Shown here in pieces: positions 15,668 through 24,428 of a stretch of DNA of 64,000 nt (the stretch's first letter is position 1; each line of letters starts with the position of its first letter). The stretch comes from JAENVU01 sp963801105 (GTDB lineage: Bacteria; Actinomycetota; Acidimicrobiia; IMCC26256; JAENVU01): positions 3,720,001 through 3,784,000 of the forward strand of contig CAWDDH010000003.1 of assembly GCA_963801105.1 (NCBI GenBank), read 5' to 3'. Both the position numbers and the translations under genes were made by a program. The notes beneath the pieces were generated by a model. It did not search any database, had not been told where the DNA came from, and worked only from the letters and a program-made list of their open reading frames with translations.

Positions 15668-16675
15668 ATGCGCTACCGCCGATTGGGTCAGAGCGATCTC
15701 CAGGTCTCCGAGGTCGGATTCGGCACCTGGACACTCGCGAGCGATTGGTGGGGCGAGGTCGCGGACAAGCAGGGCATGCTGCACGCCGCCCTCGACGCCG
15801 GGATCAACTTCATCGACACCGCGCCGGTCTACGGCGAGCACGGCTTCGGAGAGAGCCTCCTCGCCGACGTCCTCGCCTCGGACCGCGCCGGCATCGTCCT
15901 CACGACCAAGTGCGGCTACGACATCGCGGCCGAGCGGCGCAACGGCACCCAGCGCGAGCGTCCGCACGACTTCCGGCCCGAGTCCGTCCGAGCGCAGGTC
16001 GAGGACTCCCTCACCCGCTTGGGGACCGACTACATCGACCTGTACCAGCTCCACAACGTCCGCATCGACCACGTCGAGGACGACGCGCTGTGGGAGACGC
16101 TCGTCGAGCTGGTGGCCGAGGGCAAGGTCCGTGAGCTCGGCGTCGCGCTCGGACCCGCGATCGGATGGATCGAAGAAGGCCTCGAGGCGGTCCGCCGCCG
16201 CCCCATCTGCTCGCTCCAGACCGTCTTCAACGTGCTCGAGCAGGAGCCCGGGCTCACCTTCGCGCGCGAGCCCAAGGTCGCCGACGGTTCCGTGAGCCTC
16301 ATCTCGCGTGTCCCGCACGCGTCCGACACGCTGTCGGGAAAGGTCGTGCCGGGGCAGAAGTTCCCGCCCGGCGACCACCGCGCGCACCGGAACCAGGACA
16401 ACATGCTCGACAACTTCGAGAAGGCCGAGACGATCGCGTTCCTGTGGGAGGGCACCGGCCGGACCCGGGGCCAGGCCGCCATCGCCGGCATCCTCGCCAA
16501 CCCGTCCTTCGCGACGGTGCTGCCGACCTGCGTCGACGCCGACGAGGTCCGCGAGTACGCAGCCGCGTCGGATCTCCCCCTCGACCCCGACGAGGCAGTT
16601 GCGCTCGAAGCCGCGTGGGCGCGGAACTTCGATCACGACGATCGCTTCGAGATGCCACTGAAGGCGAGTCGGTAG
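15668..16675 (+). CDS. Aldo/keto reductase
   Basis: 335 residues. Begins MRYRRLGQSDLQVSEVGFGT. The catalytic tetrad is present: D50, Y55, K81, H129 (DLYQLHN). The NADPH end GRTRGQAAIAGILANP matches the usual AKR cofactor loop in part (family: QxAxAWxL). It reduces carbonyl compounds with NADPH. GGGAGG ribosome site seven bases before the ATG, and TACGCT at 15632 as possible -10. It is followed 22 bases later by a TetR gene that may control it. Confidence 0.88.
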   Translation: MRYRRLGQSDLQVSEVGFGTWTLASDWWGEVADKQGMLHAALDAGINFIDTAPVYGEHGFGESLLADVLASDRAGIVLTTKCGYDIAAERRNGTQRERPHDFRPESVRAQVEDSLTRLGTDYIDLYQLHNVRIDHVEDDALWETLVELVAEGKVRELGVALGPAIGWIEEGLEAVRRRPICSLQTVFNVLEQEPGLTFAREPKVADGSVSLISRVPHASDTLSGKVVPGQKFPPGDHRAHRNQDNMLDNFEKAETIAFLWEGTGRTRGQAAIAGILANPSFATVLPTCVDADEVREYAAASDLPLDPDEAVALEAAWARNFDHDDRFEMPLKASR

Positions 16676-16697
16676 CGACGCCGGGCGGAGCAGGGAC

Positions 16698-17297
16698 ATG
16701 CGACTCCCCGCCGAGCAGCGACGGAGCCAGCTGCTCGAGGTCGCGACCGAGATGTTCGCGGCGCGGGGCTTCCACGCCACGTCGATGGACGATCTCGCCG
16801 AGGCGGCCGGGGTCACCAAGCCGGTGCTCTACCAGCACTTCCCGTCCAAACGGGCGCTGTACCTCGAGCTCCTCGCCGACGTCGACCGCAAGCTGACCAG
16901 CCGGCTCGTCACCGCGACCACGCACGCCGCGACCGGTCGCGAGCGCGTCCAGGGCGGGTTCGCTGCGTACTTCCGATTCGTCGGCGAGAACCGGGCGGCG
17001 TTCCGGCTGCTGTTCGGGGCCGCGGTCCGCAACGATCCCGAGTTCATCGAGGTGGCGGAGGGGACGATCGACCGCGTCGCCGACATGATCGCCGACCTCA
17101 TCGAGATCGACGCCCCGCCCGAGCACCGCCGAACGCTCGCCCACGCCATCGTCGGTATGGCCGAGGCGACCAGCCGGCGCGTCACCAACGATGACGGCGA
17201 GGACGACCCGGATCGCCTGGCCGCGTGGCTGGCGGAGATGGCATGGTTCGGGCTCCGCGGTGTCCGGACCGACACCTCTGCCGTCGAACGGAACTGA
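16698..17297 (+). CDS. TetR family transcriptional regulator
   Basis: 199 residues. The helix-turn-helix lies at about 25-45: FHATSMDDLAEAAGVTKPVLYQHFPSKRALY, typical for TetR. The ligand domain carries YFRFVGENRAAFRLLFGAAV, common in actinobacterial TetR proteins of fatty-acid and drug pathways. The gene sits between the aldo/keto reductase and the DUF7064-like gene on the same strand with small gaps, so it may regulate this operon. No matching operator was identified next to it. Confidence 0.88.
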   Translation: MRLPAEQRRSQLLEVATEMFAARGFHATSMDDLAEAAGVTKPVLYQHFPSKRALYLELLADVDRKLTSRLVTATTHAATGRERVQGGFAAYFRFVGENRAAFRLLFGAAVRNDPEFIEVAEGTIDRVADMIADLIEIDAPPEHRRTLAHAIVGMAEATSRRVTNDDGEDDPDRLAAWLAEMAWFGLRGVRTDTSAVERN

Positions 17298-17301
17298 CCC
17301 G

Positions 17302-18456
17302 ATGCCGACCCTCGGCCCGCTCGTCCCGGCCGACGAGTCTTTCCATCACCAGATCACCGACACGTTCGCGACGGTCGCCCAGTCCGACCGGTCCTGGACC
17401 GAGAAGGTGTGCGCGATGGCCTGCGCCAGAGGCGGCGCGCTCCAGCTCGCGTTCGGGATCGGGAAATACCCGAACCGCGGCGTCATGGACGCGTACGCCG
17501 GCGCTTCGCGCGGCTCCGAGCAGTGGACGGTCCGCGCGAGCCGCGAGCTCGGCGCCGACCCGGCCACGACCGCCGTCGGTCCGATCACCTACGAGGTCCT
17601 CGACCCGTTGCGCGCCATCCGCTTCTCCCTGGCGCCCAACGATGTCGTGCCCGTCAGCTTCGAGTGGACGTTCACCGGGATCGCCCCGCCGGCGCTCGAG
17701 CAGCGAGAGCAGCACCGGTCGCGCGACGGCTTCCGGCTCGACGCCGACATCGTCCGCTACCACCACAGCGGCCACGGGGCAGGCTGGGCCGAGATCGACG
17801 GCGTCCGGACCGAGCTCGACGACTGGGTGTCGACGCGCGACCACTCGTGGGGCGTCCGCTACCAGGTCGGCACCCCGCCGGAGGACGTCGTGCCCGCACC
17901 GGTCCCCGTGGGTGTCCGCATGCTCGTGCTCTGGTGCCCGGTGGTCTGCACCCGTCCCGACGGCAGCGAGTACGCCCTCCACTGGTACTACCAGCGCCAC
18001 GCGCTGGGCGACTGGTCCCGCATCGAGTTCCAGGGCGGCGTCGAGCACCCCGACGGCCGACGGGAGCCCTTCGCCGCGCTCGTCCCCGATCTCGCCTTCC
18101 GGGACGACAATCGCCGGTTCGTGGGTGGATCGCTCACCATGACCATGACCGACGGCTCGCTGCGACCGCTCGCCCTGACCCCCGTGTCCGAGACCGGGTT
18201 CCATCTCGGCACCGGGCTCTACCACGGGTTCGACGGGATGAGCCACGGCCAGTGGCGCGGGCGCCTGCACGTGGACGGTGAGCACCTCGCGGACTGCTCC
18301 GACCCCGCGGTCGCCCGGCGCGTCCACCAGCACCGCGACTGCGTGATCCGCGTCGAGGACCCGGTGGGCGGTGGCATCGGCATCGGCAATCTGCAGTCGA
18401 TCGTCCTCGGCGCCGACGACGCGATGGGCCTCACCGCCGAGGCGTCATTCCTCTGA
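17302..18456 (+). CDS. DUF7064/AttH-like hypothetical protein
   Basis: 384 residues. The signature STRDHSWGVRYQVG and later GVEHPDGRREPF and YHGFDGMSHGQWRG resemble the lipocalin-like AttH/CrtC (DUF7064/DUF7065) proteins common in lipid-degrading actinobacteria. Role unknown; perhaps binding or altering a hydrophobic molecule. Starts four bases after the TetR stop, so co-transcribed. The last 12 bases overlap the convergent phosphotransferase gene. A second protein with the same RDHSWGVR signature is encoded at 40108-41052. Confidence 0.7.
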   Translation: MPTLGPLVPADESFHHQITDTFATVAQSDRSWTEKVCAMACARGGALQLAFGIGKYPNRGVMDAYAGASRGSEQWTVRASRELGADPATTAVGPITYEVLDPLRAIRFSLAPNDVVPVSFEWTFTGIAPPALEQREQHRSRDGFRLDADIVRYHHSGHGAGWAEIDGVRTELDDWVSTRDHSWGVRYQVGTPPEDVVPAPVPVGVRMLVLWCPVVCTRPDGSEYALHWYYQRHALGDWSRIEFQGGVEHPDGRREPFAALVPDLAFRDDNRRFVGGSLTMTMTDGSLRPLALTPVSETGFHLGTGLYHGFDGMSHGQWRGRLHVDGEHLADCSDPAVARRVHQHRDCVIRVEDPVGGGIGIGNLQSIVLGADDAMGLTAEASFL

Positions 18457-19500
18457 CCGGATCCGGGTCAGGGCCGCCTCGGTCGGGTTGGCGCGGGTGA
18501 GCCACGAGTCGTCGACACCGCGCGCGGCGAGGAGGCGGGCGATGCGCACCATGATCGCCCCGCTCCGCACCAGCGCGAACACCTCGTACCAGTGCAGGTC
18601 GGTGCTGCGGCGGCCCGCTGCGGCGTCGTGGACGGCGAGCATCCCCGCGCGGTCGCCGAATCCGGGGAGGTCCACCCCGCCGGCGGTCGCGACCGTCATC
18701 TCGTGCAGGGCGAGGAACCAACCGAGGTCCAGCTCGGCCGGGCCCACCCCCGTCAGTTCGAAGTCGAGCAGTGCAGCCACTTCCCCGTCGTCGTGGAACA
18801 CGCAGTTCGCGAACTGCACGTCGCCCCAGAGGACCGACGACGGTGGGCTCACCGGGATCGTCGATTCCACCCAGGCCAGCGCGTCGAGCAGGTAACCCGG
18901 CACGGCTCGCTCCCCCGCCGCCCACTCGAGGTAGCCGCGCCAGCGTGCGACCTCGCCGGCCAGGGGGTCGCCGGCCAGGGGATCGCCGGCCGCGTACGGT
19001 GCCGGCACCGCCGACGGGTCGAGCGCATGCAGGGCACCGAGGGTCGAGAGGAAGCGCTCGGCGACGCGCTGCTGCTCGGCCCGCGTCGCGCTCGCGGGCC
19101 ACCCGGCCGCGACGTAGGACGGGTGCGTCGTCATCAGCCGGCCCGCGATCCTCGGCATCACCATGAAGGGCGCCCCGACCCAGCTCCGATCGGGCTCGAA
19201 GCGCGCGGGTGCCGCCGGGATCCCGGCCGCGTGCAGCGCGTTCTGGACCAGGACCTGGTGCTCGAGGTCGTACTCGGGGAACAGCCCCTCGCCCGCGGGA
19301 GGGAGTCGCAGGACGTAGGACCGCACCGTGCCCGGCGGAAGCGTCGCCTCGACCAGGCACGTGTCGCTCGACAGACCGCTGGTCGGGCGCGTCAGCGGTG
19401 CGACGACGACCGGGGCCGCCTCGGGGTCGTGCGCACCCAGCCACCGCTCGATGCCACGGCGTACCGTCTCGTCGTCACGCGCGTCGGACGCGATCGCCAC
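18445..19500 (-). CDS. Phosphotransferase (APH / ACAD10-like family)
   Basis: 351 residues with a kinase-like fold. The catalytic loop SVLWGDVQFANCVFHDDGEVAALLDFE corresponds to HGDxxxxNxxxD...DWE: LWGD replaces HGD, while N and the distal D are kept. N-terminal TSGLSSDTCLVEATL forms the ATP loop and YDLEHQVLVQNAL the helix. Members are found with acyl-CoA dehydrogenases and may phosphorylate hydroxyacyl compounds; the substrate is inferred only. GTG 19500 is chosen because of GGGAGG just before it. In-frame tandem repeats encode AGDPLAGDPLAGE (around 18955-18990). Confidence 0.82.
   Translation of the reverse strand: MAIASDARDDETVRRGIERWLGAHDPEAAPVVVAPLTRPTSGLSSDTCLVEATLPPGTVRSYVLRLPPAGEGLFPEYDLEHQVLVQNALHAAGIPAAPARFEPDRSWVGAPFMVMPRIAGRLMTTHPSYVAAGWPASATRAEQQRVAERFLSTLGALHALDPSAVPAPYAAGDPLAGDPLAGEVARWRGYLEWAAGERAVPGYLLDALAWVESTIPVSPPSSVLWGDVQFANCVFHDDGEVAALLDFELTGVGPAELDLGWFLALHEMTVATAGGVDLPGFGDRAGMLAVHDAAAGRRSTDLHWYEVFALVRSGAIMVRIARLLAARGVDDSWLTRANPTEAALTRIRSEE
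18955..18990. repeat. Short tandem repeat inside the phosphotransferase gene
   Basis: Two 15-base units of the form GCCGGCCAGGGGxTC follow each other and code for AGDPL twice. This is a likely site of in-frame slippage, since units of 15 bases keep the frame. Confidence 0.6.
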
Positions 19501-19562
19501 GGCACCTCCCGGTTCCCGACCGCCAACCCGTAGCATGCCGCCTTTCCACGAGGGGAGCATCG

Positions 19563-20333
19563 ATGCAGGTCCAGGGAACCGGAGCACTCATCACGGGTGG
19601 CGCGTCCGGGCTCGGCGCCGCGACGACACGACGGCTCCACGCGGCCGGTGCCGTGGTGACCGTGTTCGACCGCGACGGCGACAAGGCCGGCGCCCTGGTC
19701 GACGCCCTCGGCGACCGGGCCGGCGCCTTCACCGGCGACGTCACCTCCGAGGACGACACGCTCGGGGCGATCGCCGCGGTGACCGACCGGGCGCCGCTCG
19801 GGATCGTCGTCGCCTGCGCCGGTGGTGCGCGCGGGGGCGGCCGGACCGTGGACCGCGAGGGTGCACCGCACTCCCTCGCGCTGTTCCAGGACACCGTGGA
19901 CCTGAACCTCGTCGGCACGTTCAACACCGCGCGCCTCGCCGCCGCCGCGATGTCAGGATCGCCCGAGGGACCCGATGGCGAGCGCGGCGTCATCGTCACG
20001 ACCGCGTCCATCGCGGGGTTCGAGGGCCAGATCGGACAGATCGCGTACGGCGCCGCGAAGGCGGGCATCATCGGGATGACGATCATCCTCGCCCGGGACC
20101 TCGCCGCGCTCGGTGTGCGGGTCAACTGCATCGCGCCCGGGACCATGGGCACCGAGATCTGGGGGATCGCGCCGGCGGAGCTGCGCGAGAAGCTGGAGGC
20201 CAAGGTCCCGTTCCCCCGCCGCTTCGGCGAACCCGACGAGTTCGCCGCGTTGGCGGAGCACATGATCACCAACCGCTACCTCAACGGGCAGGTGATCCGG
20301 CTCGATGGAGCCATCCGCTTCGACCCGAAGTAG
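19563..20333 (+). CDS. Short-chain dehydrogenase (3-hydroxyacyl-CoA dehydrogenase type 2-like)
   Basis: 256 residues. Cofactor motif TGGASGLGAA near the N-terminus, VVACAGGARGGG in place of NNAG, catalytic Ser in TTASIAG and the YGAAK pair (Y and K) in place, and RVNCIAPGTMGT. The long segment between strands and the FPRRFGEPDEFAALA ending fit HSD10-type 3-hydroxyacyl-CoA/17-beta-hydroxysteroid dehydrogenases. It likely oxidises a 3-hydroxyacyl-CoA or hydroxysteroid with NAD. GAGGGG ribosome site. It is divergent from the phosphotransferase, with a 62-base gap. Confidence 0.88.
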   Translation: MQVQGTGALITGGASGLGAATTRRLHAAGAVVTVFDRDGDKAGALVDALGDRAGAFTGDVTSEDDTLGAIAAVTDRAPLGIVVACAGGARGGGRTVDREGAPHSLALFQDTVDLNLVGTFNTARLAAAAMSGSPEGPDGERGVIVTTASIAGFEGQIGQIAYGAAKAGIIGMTIILARDLAALGVRVNCIAPGTMGTEIWGIAPAELREKLEAKVPFPRRFGEPDEFAALAEHMITNRYLNGQVIRLDGAIRFDPK

Positions 20334-20345
20334 CGATGACGCCGT

Positions 20346-20385
20346 CCGGCCACGACGGAGGCTGGGGGACCCGCGTCGTGGCCGG
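20346..20385. terminator. Bidirectional hairpin between convergent genes
   Basis: CCGGCCACGACG (20346-20357) and CGTCGTGGCCGG (20374-20385) form a perfect 12-bp stem with a 16-base loop. It lies in the 59-base gap between the convergent SDR and cNMP-binding genes. There is no T-run, as is common for high-GC actinobacteria. Confidence 0.6.
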
Positions 20386-20392
20386 CCGCGCG

Positions 20393-20950
20393 TCAGCTCC
20401 GAGCGGGGCGTGCGGCCCTCGATGACGGCCGCACGCCGTGGCCCGGAACCAACCCGACTCCCGGAGTGACGGACCCCTGCCGAGCGCACACGAGCTCATC
20501 GAGCACGGTGCGCGTCCGCCCGCCGAGTTGTCGGATCATGGAGATCGCGAGCGGGGGCGCGCTCGCGAGCAGCGTCGCGAAGTCCGGCGCCGAGACGACC
20601 CGGGCGACCATCGCGGTCTGTGCCACCACCGTCCACGGGTGCAGGGCGCCGTCGAGCGCCTCCGGACCGCCGATGACGGCGCCGGGCCCGAGCACCACGG
20701 TCGGCACCCCCTCGATCTCGGCGCCGGCGTAGCCGTCGAGCACGATCGGCACCTCCCGGACCCTCGTCCCGGCCGCGACGAGGGTGTCGCCGGTCCGGTA
20801 GCGCCGCTCCCCGCTCATGGCCGCGACGAGGGCGAGCGCAGCGTCGTCGCATCCGGAGAAGAGGCCCACCGAGCGCAGCTGGAGGAGCATCAGCTCGTCG
20901 GTCAGACCCCGGACCGACCGACCGTTGCTTGCACTGAGGGGGGCTGCCAC
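20393..20950 (-). CDS. Cyclic nucleotide-binding (Crp-like) domain protein without DNA-binding domain
   Basis: 185 residues. LRSVGLFSGCDDAALALVAAMSGERRYRTGDTLVAAG is the typical start of a cNMP-binding fold, followed by VVLGPGAVIGGPEAL in place of FGExALL. No helix-turn-helix follows; the end is a short helix and a basic tail. The phosphate-binding RxAT(V) arginine is not clear, so cyclic nucleotide binding is uncertain. It is divergent from the BTAD regulator; the shared 83-base region holds TTAAC-N5-GTTAA. Confidence 0.75.
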   Translation of the reverse strand: MAAPLSASNGRSVRGLTDELMLLQLRSVGLFSGCDDAALALVAAMSGERRYRTGDTLVAAGTRVREVPIVLDGYAGAEIEGVPTVVLGPGAVIGGPEALDGALHPWTVVAQTAMVARVVSAPDFATLLASAPPLAISMIRQLGGRTRTVLDELVCARQGSVTPGVGLVPGHGVRPSSRAARPARS

Positions 20951-20973
20951 GCCAGCATTGGACGCTCCGGCAA

Positions 20974-20988
20974 TTAACTCGGGGTTAA
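20974..20988. promoter_or_regulatory. Inverted repeat TTAACTCGGGGTTAA in a divergent promoter region
   Basis: TTAAC and GTTAA arms with a 5-base spacer, AT-rich against a very GC-rich background. They sit between the divergent cNMP-binding gene and the BTAD regulator gene. A likely regulator site, perhaps autoregulatory. Confidence 0.4.
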
Positions 20989-21033
20989 CCGGGGCCGCTC
21001 GGAGGGCCCCACGGCGGATCGGGGCGGTCGAGC

Positions 21034-22257
21034 ATGGAGTTCCGGGTTCTCGGACCTCTCGAGATCACCCACGCCGGCGTGGAGGTGACCCTCTCACGCC
21101 GCCGGTGTGCAGCGGTGCTCGCGGTGCTCCTGAGCCGCTACCCGGAGCCGGTCACGACCGAGTCGGTCGCGGACGCGATCTGGCCCGACGCGACGCCCGA
21201 CCGGGCGGTCAACTCCGCGCGAGTGCACGTCACCCACCTCCGCCAGGCGCTGCCCGACGGCCAGGAGGTGCTCCCCCGGCTCTCGGACCGCTACGCCCTG
21301 CGCGTCGACCCCGACGCGATCGACGCGACCCGGTTCGCGGACCTCGACCGGCGCGCCCGCCAGGCCGCGGCGTCGGGTGCGCCGGCCCAGGCGGCCGCGC
21401 TGTACATGCGGGCGCTCGCGGAGTGGCGCGGCGCGCCCTACGTCGACTTCCTCGAGATCGACGCGCTGCGTGAGGAGATCACCCGCCTCGAACAGCTCCG
21501 GCTCGACTGTTGGGAGGGCTGTGCCACCGCGCTCCTCGACGACGACCGCGCCGACGAGGCGTGTCGCGTCGTCGAGCCCGTCATCGACCGCCACCTGACC
21601 CGCGAGACGCTCGTCGCACGGCTGATGCTCGCCCTGTACCGCACGGGTCGCCAGCCCGACGCGCTCACCCTCTTCGAACGGGCCAAGGCGGAACTCGCGG
21701 AGGGTGGGATGCCGCCGAGCGCGTCACTCGTCGCGCTGGCCGACGCGGTGATCCTCCAGCGGCCCGAGCTCGACGCCACCGGCGCCGGCACCCGCACCCG
21801 TCCCACACGCGGGACGGTCCGGACCCGCCGCCGCGCCGACTTCATCGGCCGGGGGCCCGAGCTCGAATCGCTCCGCGCAGCATGGGCGACCACCGCCGAC
21901 GGGAAGCCGCAACTCGCTTTCGTCGCCGGCGAGGCGGGCCTCGGCAAGACGTCGCTGGTCCAGCACTTCGCCGCGGGGGTTCGGGACGACGGTGGCGAGG
22001 TCCTGATCGGGAGCTGTGATCCGGATCCCGGCGACAGCTTCCAGCCGTTCCCGGCCCTCGTGCGCGCGCTGCTCACGGATGCTCCACCGTCGGAGAGCAG
22101 CCCCTCCCTCCTCCGGGACCTGGGCCGCCTCGCGCCGGATCTCGTCGCACGCCTCCCCGAGCCGACGGTGGCGGCGGACCGTGCCGCCGGTCGTCAGCGA
22201 CTGCTCGGTGCGGTCGCCGGCGTCCTCTCGGTGCCCGCGCGCCCCGGCTCGTCGTGA
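21034..22257 (+). CDS. BTAD/SARP-type regulator with ATPase, N-terminal part (frame break at 22236-22245)
   Basis: 407 residues as read. Residues 1-100: winged-helix DNA-binding domain (FRVLGPLEITHAGVEVTLSR, SVADAIWPDATPDRAVNSARVHVTHLR). Residues 105-255: bacterial transcriptional activation domain. From 270: RRADFIGRGPELESL and the Walker A FVAGEAGLGKTSLV. The frame ends in RPGSS-stop just before where Walker B should be. The next frame starts APRLVVIEDVHWAQ and codes for the rest. Removing one CG from GCGCGCCCC gives LSVPAPRLVVIEDVHW, one continuous AfsR-type protein of about 1,115 residues. As it stands the two parts are linked by a GTGA overlap. Confidence 0.8.
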   Translation: MEFRVLGPLEITHAGVEVTLSRRRCAAVLAVLLSRYPEPVTTESVADAIWPDATPDRAVNSARVHVTHLRQALPDGQEVLPRLSDRYALRVDPDAIDATRFADLDRRARQAAASGAPAQAAALYMRALAEWRGAPYVDFLEIDALREEITRLEQLRLDCWEGCATALLDDDRADEACRVVEPVIDRHLTRETLVARLMLALYRTGRQPDALTLFERAKAELAEGGMPPSASLVALADAVILQRPELDATGAGTRTRPTRGTVRTRRRADFIGRGPELESLRAAWATTADGKPQLAFVAGEAGLGKTSLVQHFAAGVRDDGGEVLIGSCDPDPGDSFQPFPALVRALLTDAPPSESSPSLLRDLGRLAPDLVARLPEPTVAADRAAGRQRLLGAVAGVLSVPARPGSS

Positions 22258-24380
22258 TCGAGGACGTCCACTGGGCCCAACCCGACGCGCTCGACATGCT
22301 CCGTCACGTGATCCGCGGCTCGTCGGGTCAGCTCATGGTCCTGGCCACGTTCCGCAATGACGTGGACCAGGGCGCGGCCCTCACCCACGCGCTCGGCATC
22401 GGCCGTCTCGCCCGACCCGACCTGCGGATCGATCTCCGGGAGATGAACTCGCACGAGGTGGCCGCGGTCATCGACGCGGTCGCGCCCGTGGAGCGCCGTC
22501 GTCAGTGGCTCAACGAGCTGGACGATCTCGTCACGATGAGCGCCGGCAATCCCCTCCGCCTCCGCGAGATGCTCCGGCAGCTCGAGCTCGAGCCGGAGAT
22601 CCCGATCTCGGAGATCACGCCCGAGACCGTCCGCAGCCTGGTGGACCGCCGCGTCCGCGCCCTCGATGACACGACGCGCGCCGCGCTGCATGCAGCCGCG
22701 GTGCTCGGGCAGAGCTTCACGCTCCCGATCCTCGCCGAAGTCTCCGAGCTCGACGTGCACGTCACGCTCGCCGCGTTGGAGCGTGCCGCCGACCAGGGCA
22801 TCGTCGTGGAAGGGCCCCACGTCGACGACTTCGCCTTCGCGCATCCACTGTTCCGCAACGCGATCTACTACAGCCTCCTGAGGAGCCGCCGCGCCCGAAT
22901 CCACATGCGCGGCGCCGAGGTGCTCGCCGCCGAACACGAGCGGGCCGGCGCACCGACCCGCTGGCCCGAGATCGCTCGTCACCTCGTCACCGCCCGCCCC
23001 GCATCGGATGCGGCACGGACGGTGCACGCCGCCCGACTGGCCGCGGAAGCGGCCGCGCAGCGGTATGCACACGACGAGGCGGTGCAGTGGTACGGCCACG
23101 CGCTCGAGGGCACGAGGGACGCGGGGTGGAGCCGGCAGGAGACCGCCCGTCTCCAACTCGCGCTGGGGATCCAGCTGGAGGGCTCCGGGGAGCTCGAACG
23201 CGCTCGCGACCAGTACTTCGCCGCGGCCGAGGTCGCGCGCGCCGAGCGGGATCTCGGGCTCCTGTGCGATGCGATCCGCGCCGCGACGCCACAGACCACC
23301 GTCCTCGACCACGACTACGCGACGAAGCTCGGGGCTCTCGCCGACCAGGCGCTCGCCGAGCTCGAGCCCGACGACCTGCGTCGCGCCCGCGTCATCCAGA
23401 CCGCGGCCTTCGCGCGTCAGTACTGGGCTCCAGAGCTGCTGCCGGGGTACACGGCCGACGCGGCGCGACTCGCGCGCACGTCGCACGACGCCGATGTGCG
23501 CCACCGCGCGCTCGTCGTCCGCTACATCGGGACCTACGACGAACCCATCGCCGCACGCCTCGAGCTCTCCCGGCAGATCCGCGAGCACGCACGCCGCGAG
23601 GGGCTCGAGTCCGACGAGGCCGCGGACGCGCGCCGCCTGCTCAACGATCTGCTCCAGATGGGTGACACCGCGTCGTTCGACGCCGAACTCGAGGCGTTCT
23701 CCCAACTCGGCCGGTCGACGTCGTCGCCGTTCGTCCTCTACTGGTCGGCAGCCCTCCGGGCGACCCGCCGGCTCACCCGATCCGCGGCGAACGACGCCGA
23801 AGGGCTGATCAACGCGGCCGTCACGATCGGTCGGCGCCTCCAGATCGCCGACGCGGAAGGAGTGTTCCTGCTCCAGATGTTCGCGCTGCGGTACCAGCGC
23901 GGGCACGTGCGTGAATCGGCCCACGCACTGGCGACGCCCCGACCCGAGGACCCCAAGGTGATCGCGGGAACGGCGCTGCTCGCGCTCATCTTCGCCGAGT
24001 CGGGCCGACCCGACGCGGCCCGGTCCTATCTCGACCGCGTGGTCACGCCGGCGGGCATCACGCTTCCCCATGACAACTTCTTCTTCGGCGGCGTATCGCT
24101 CTTCGCCGGTGTCGCGGCGATCTGCGGCGGTGCCCGGCAGCGAGCGGCCCTACGCGCGGTCTTGCTCGAGGACGCGAGTCGCTTCTGCCTGTTCGGCAGC
24201 GGAGGTGCCGTCTTCGGCACCGGGCACCACTGGCTCGCCCGACTCGCGCTCGCCGAGAGTGACCTCGATGGGGCGCGCCGCCACCTGGCGGAGGCGGCAC
24301 GGGTCTGTCACCATGCAGACGCACCATTCTGGGCAGCGCGGGCACGGCAGGAGTCGGCACGGATCGCGGACGCATCCTGA
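22254..24380 (+). CDS. BTAD/SARP-type regulator, C-terminal part (Walker B and TPR-like region)
   Basis: 708 residues from GTG 22254, overlapping the previous TGA by four bases. Begins VIEDVHWAQPDALDML, the Walker B of the STAND/AAA ATPase whose Walker A is in the preceding frame. Next come the sensor and arginine region (MVLATFRN, SAGNPLRLREML) and a winged-helix segment (DDTTRAALHAAAVLGQ). About 450 residues of helical TPR-like repeats (LAAEAAAQRYAHDEAVQWYGHALEG...) follow. It has no C-terminal LuxR helix-turn-helix. As separate polypeptides each half would lack part of the ATP site; either they associate, or the break is an error or a pseudogene. It probably senses a ligand and activates nearby genes. 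Confidence 0.8.
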   Translation: MIEDVHWAQPDALDMLRHVIRGSSGQLMVLATFRNDVDQGAALTHALGIGRLARPDLRIDLREMNSHEVAAVIDAVAPVERRRQWLNELDDLVTMSAGNPLRLREMLRQLELEPEIPISEITPETVRSLVDRRVRALDDTTRAALHAAAVLGQSFTLPILAEVSELDVHVTLAALERAADQGIVVEGPHVDDFAFAHPLFRNAIYYSLLRSRRARIHMRGAEVLAAEHERAGAPTRWPEIARHLVTARPASDAARTVHAARLAAEAAAQRYAHDEAVQWYGHALEGTRDAGWSRQETARLQLALGIQLEGSGELERARDQYFAAAEVARAERDLGLLCDAIRAATPQTTVLDHDYATKLGALADQALAELEPDDLRRARVIQTAAFARQYWAPELLPGYTADAARLARTSHDADVRHRALVVRYIGTYDEPIAARLELSRQIREHARREGLESDEAADARRLLNDLLQMGDTASFDAELEAFSQLGRSTSSPFVLYWSAALRATRRLTRSAANDAEGLINAAVTIGRRLQIADAEGVFLLQMFALRYQRGHVRESAHALATPRPEDPKVIAGTALLALIFAESGRPDAARSYLDRVVTPAGITLPHDNFFFGGVSLFAGVAAICGGARQRAALRAVLLEDASRFCLFGSGGAVFGTGHHWLARLALAESDLDGARRHLAEAARVCHHADAPFWAARARQESARIADAS

Positions 24381-24428
24381 CCGCACGGGCGCCAGGAACT
24401 CCCGATCGAACGGCAGGAAGGCAGAGCA

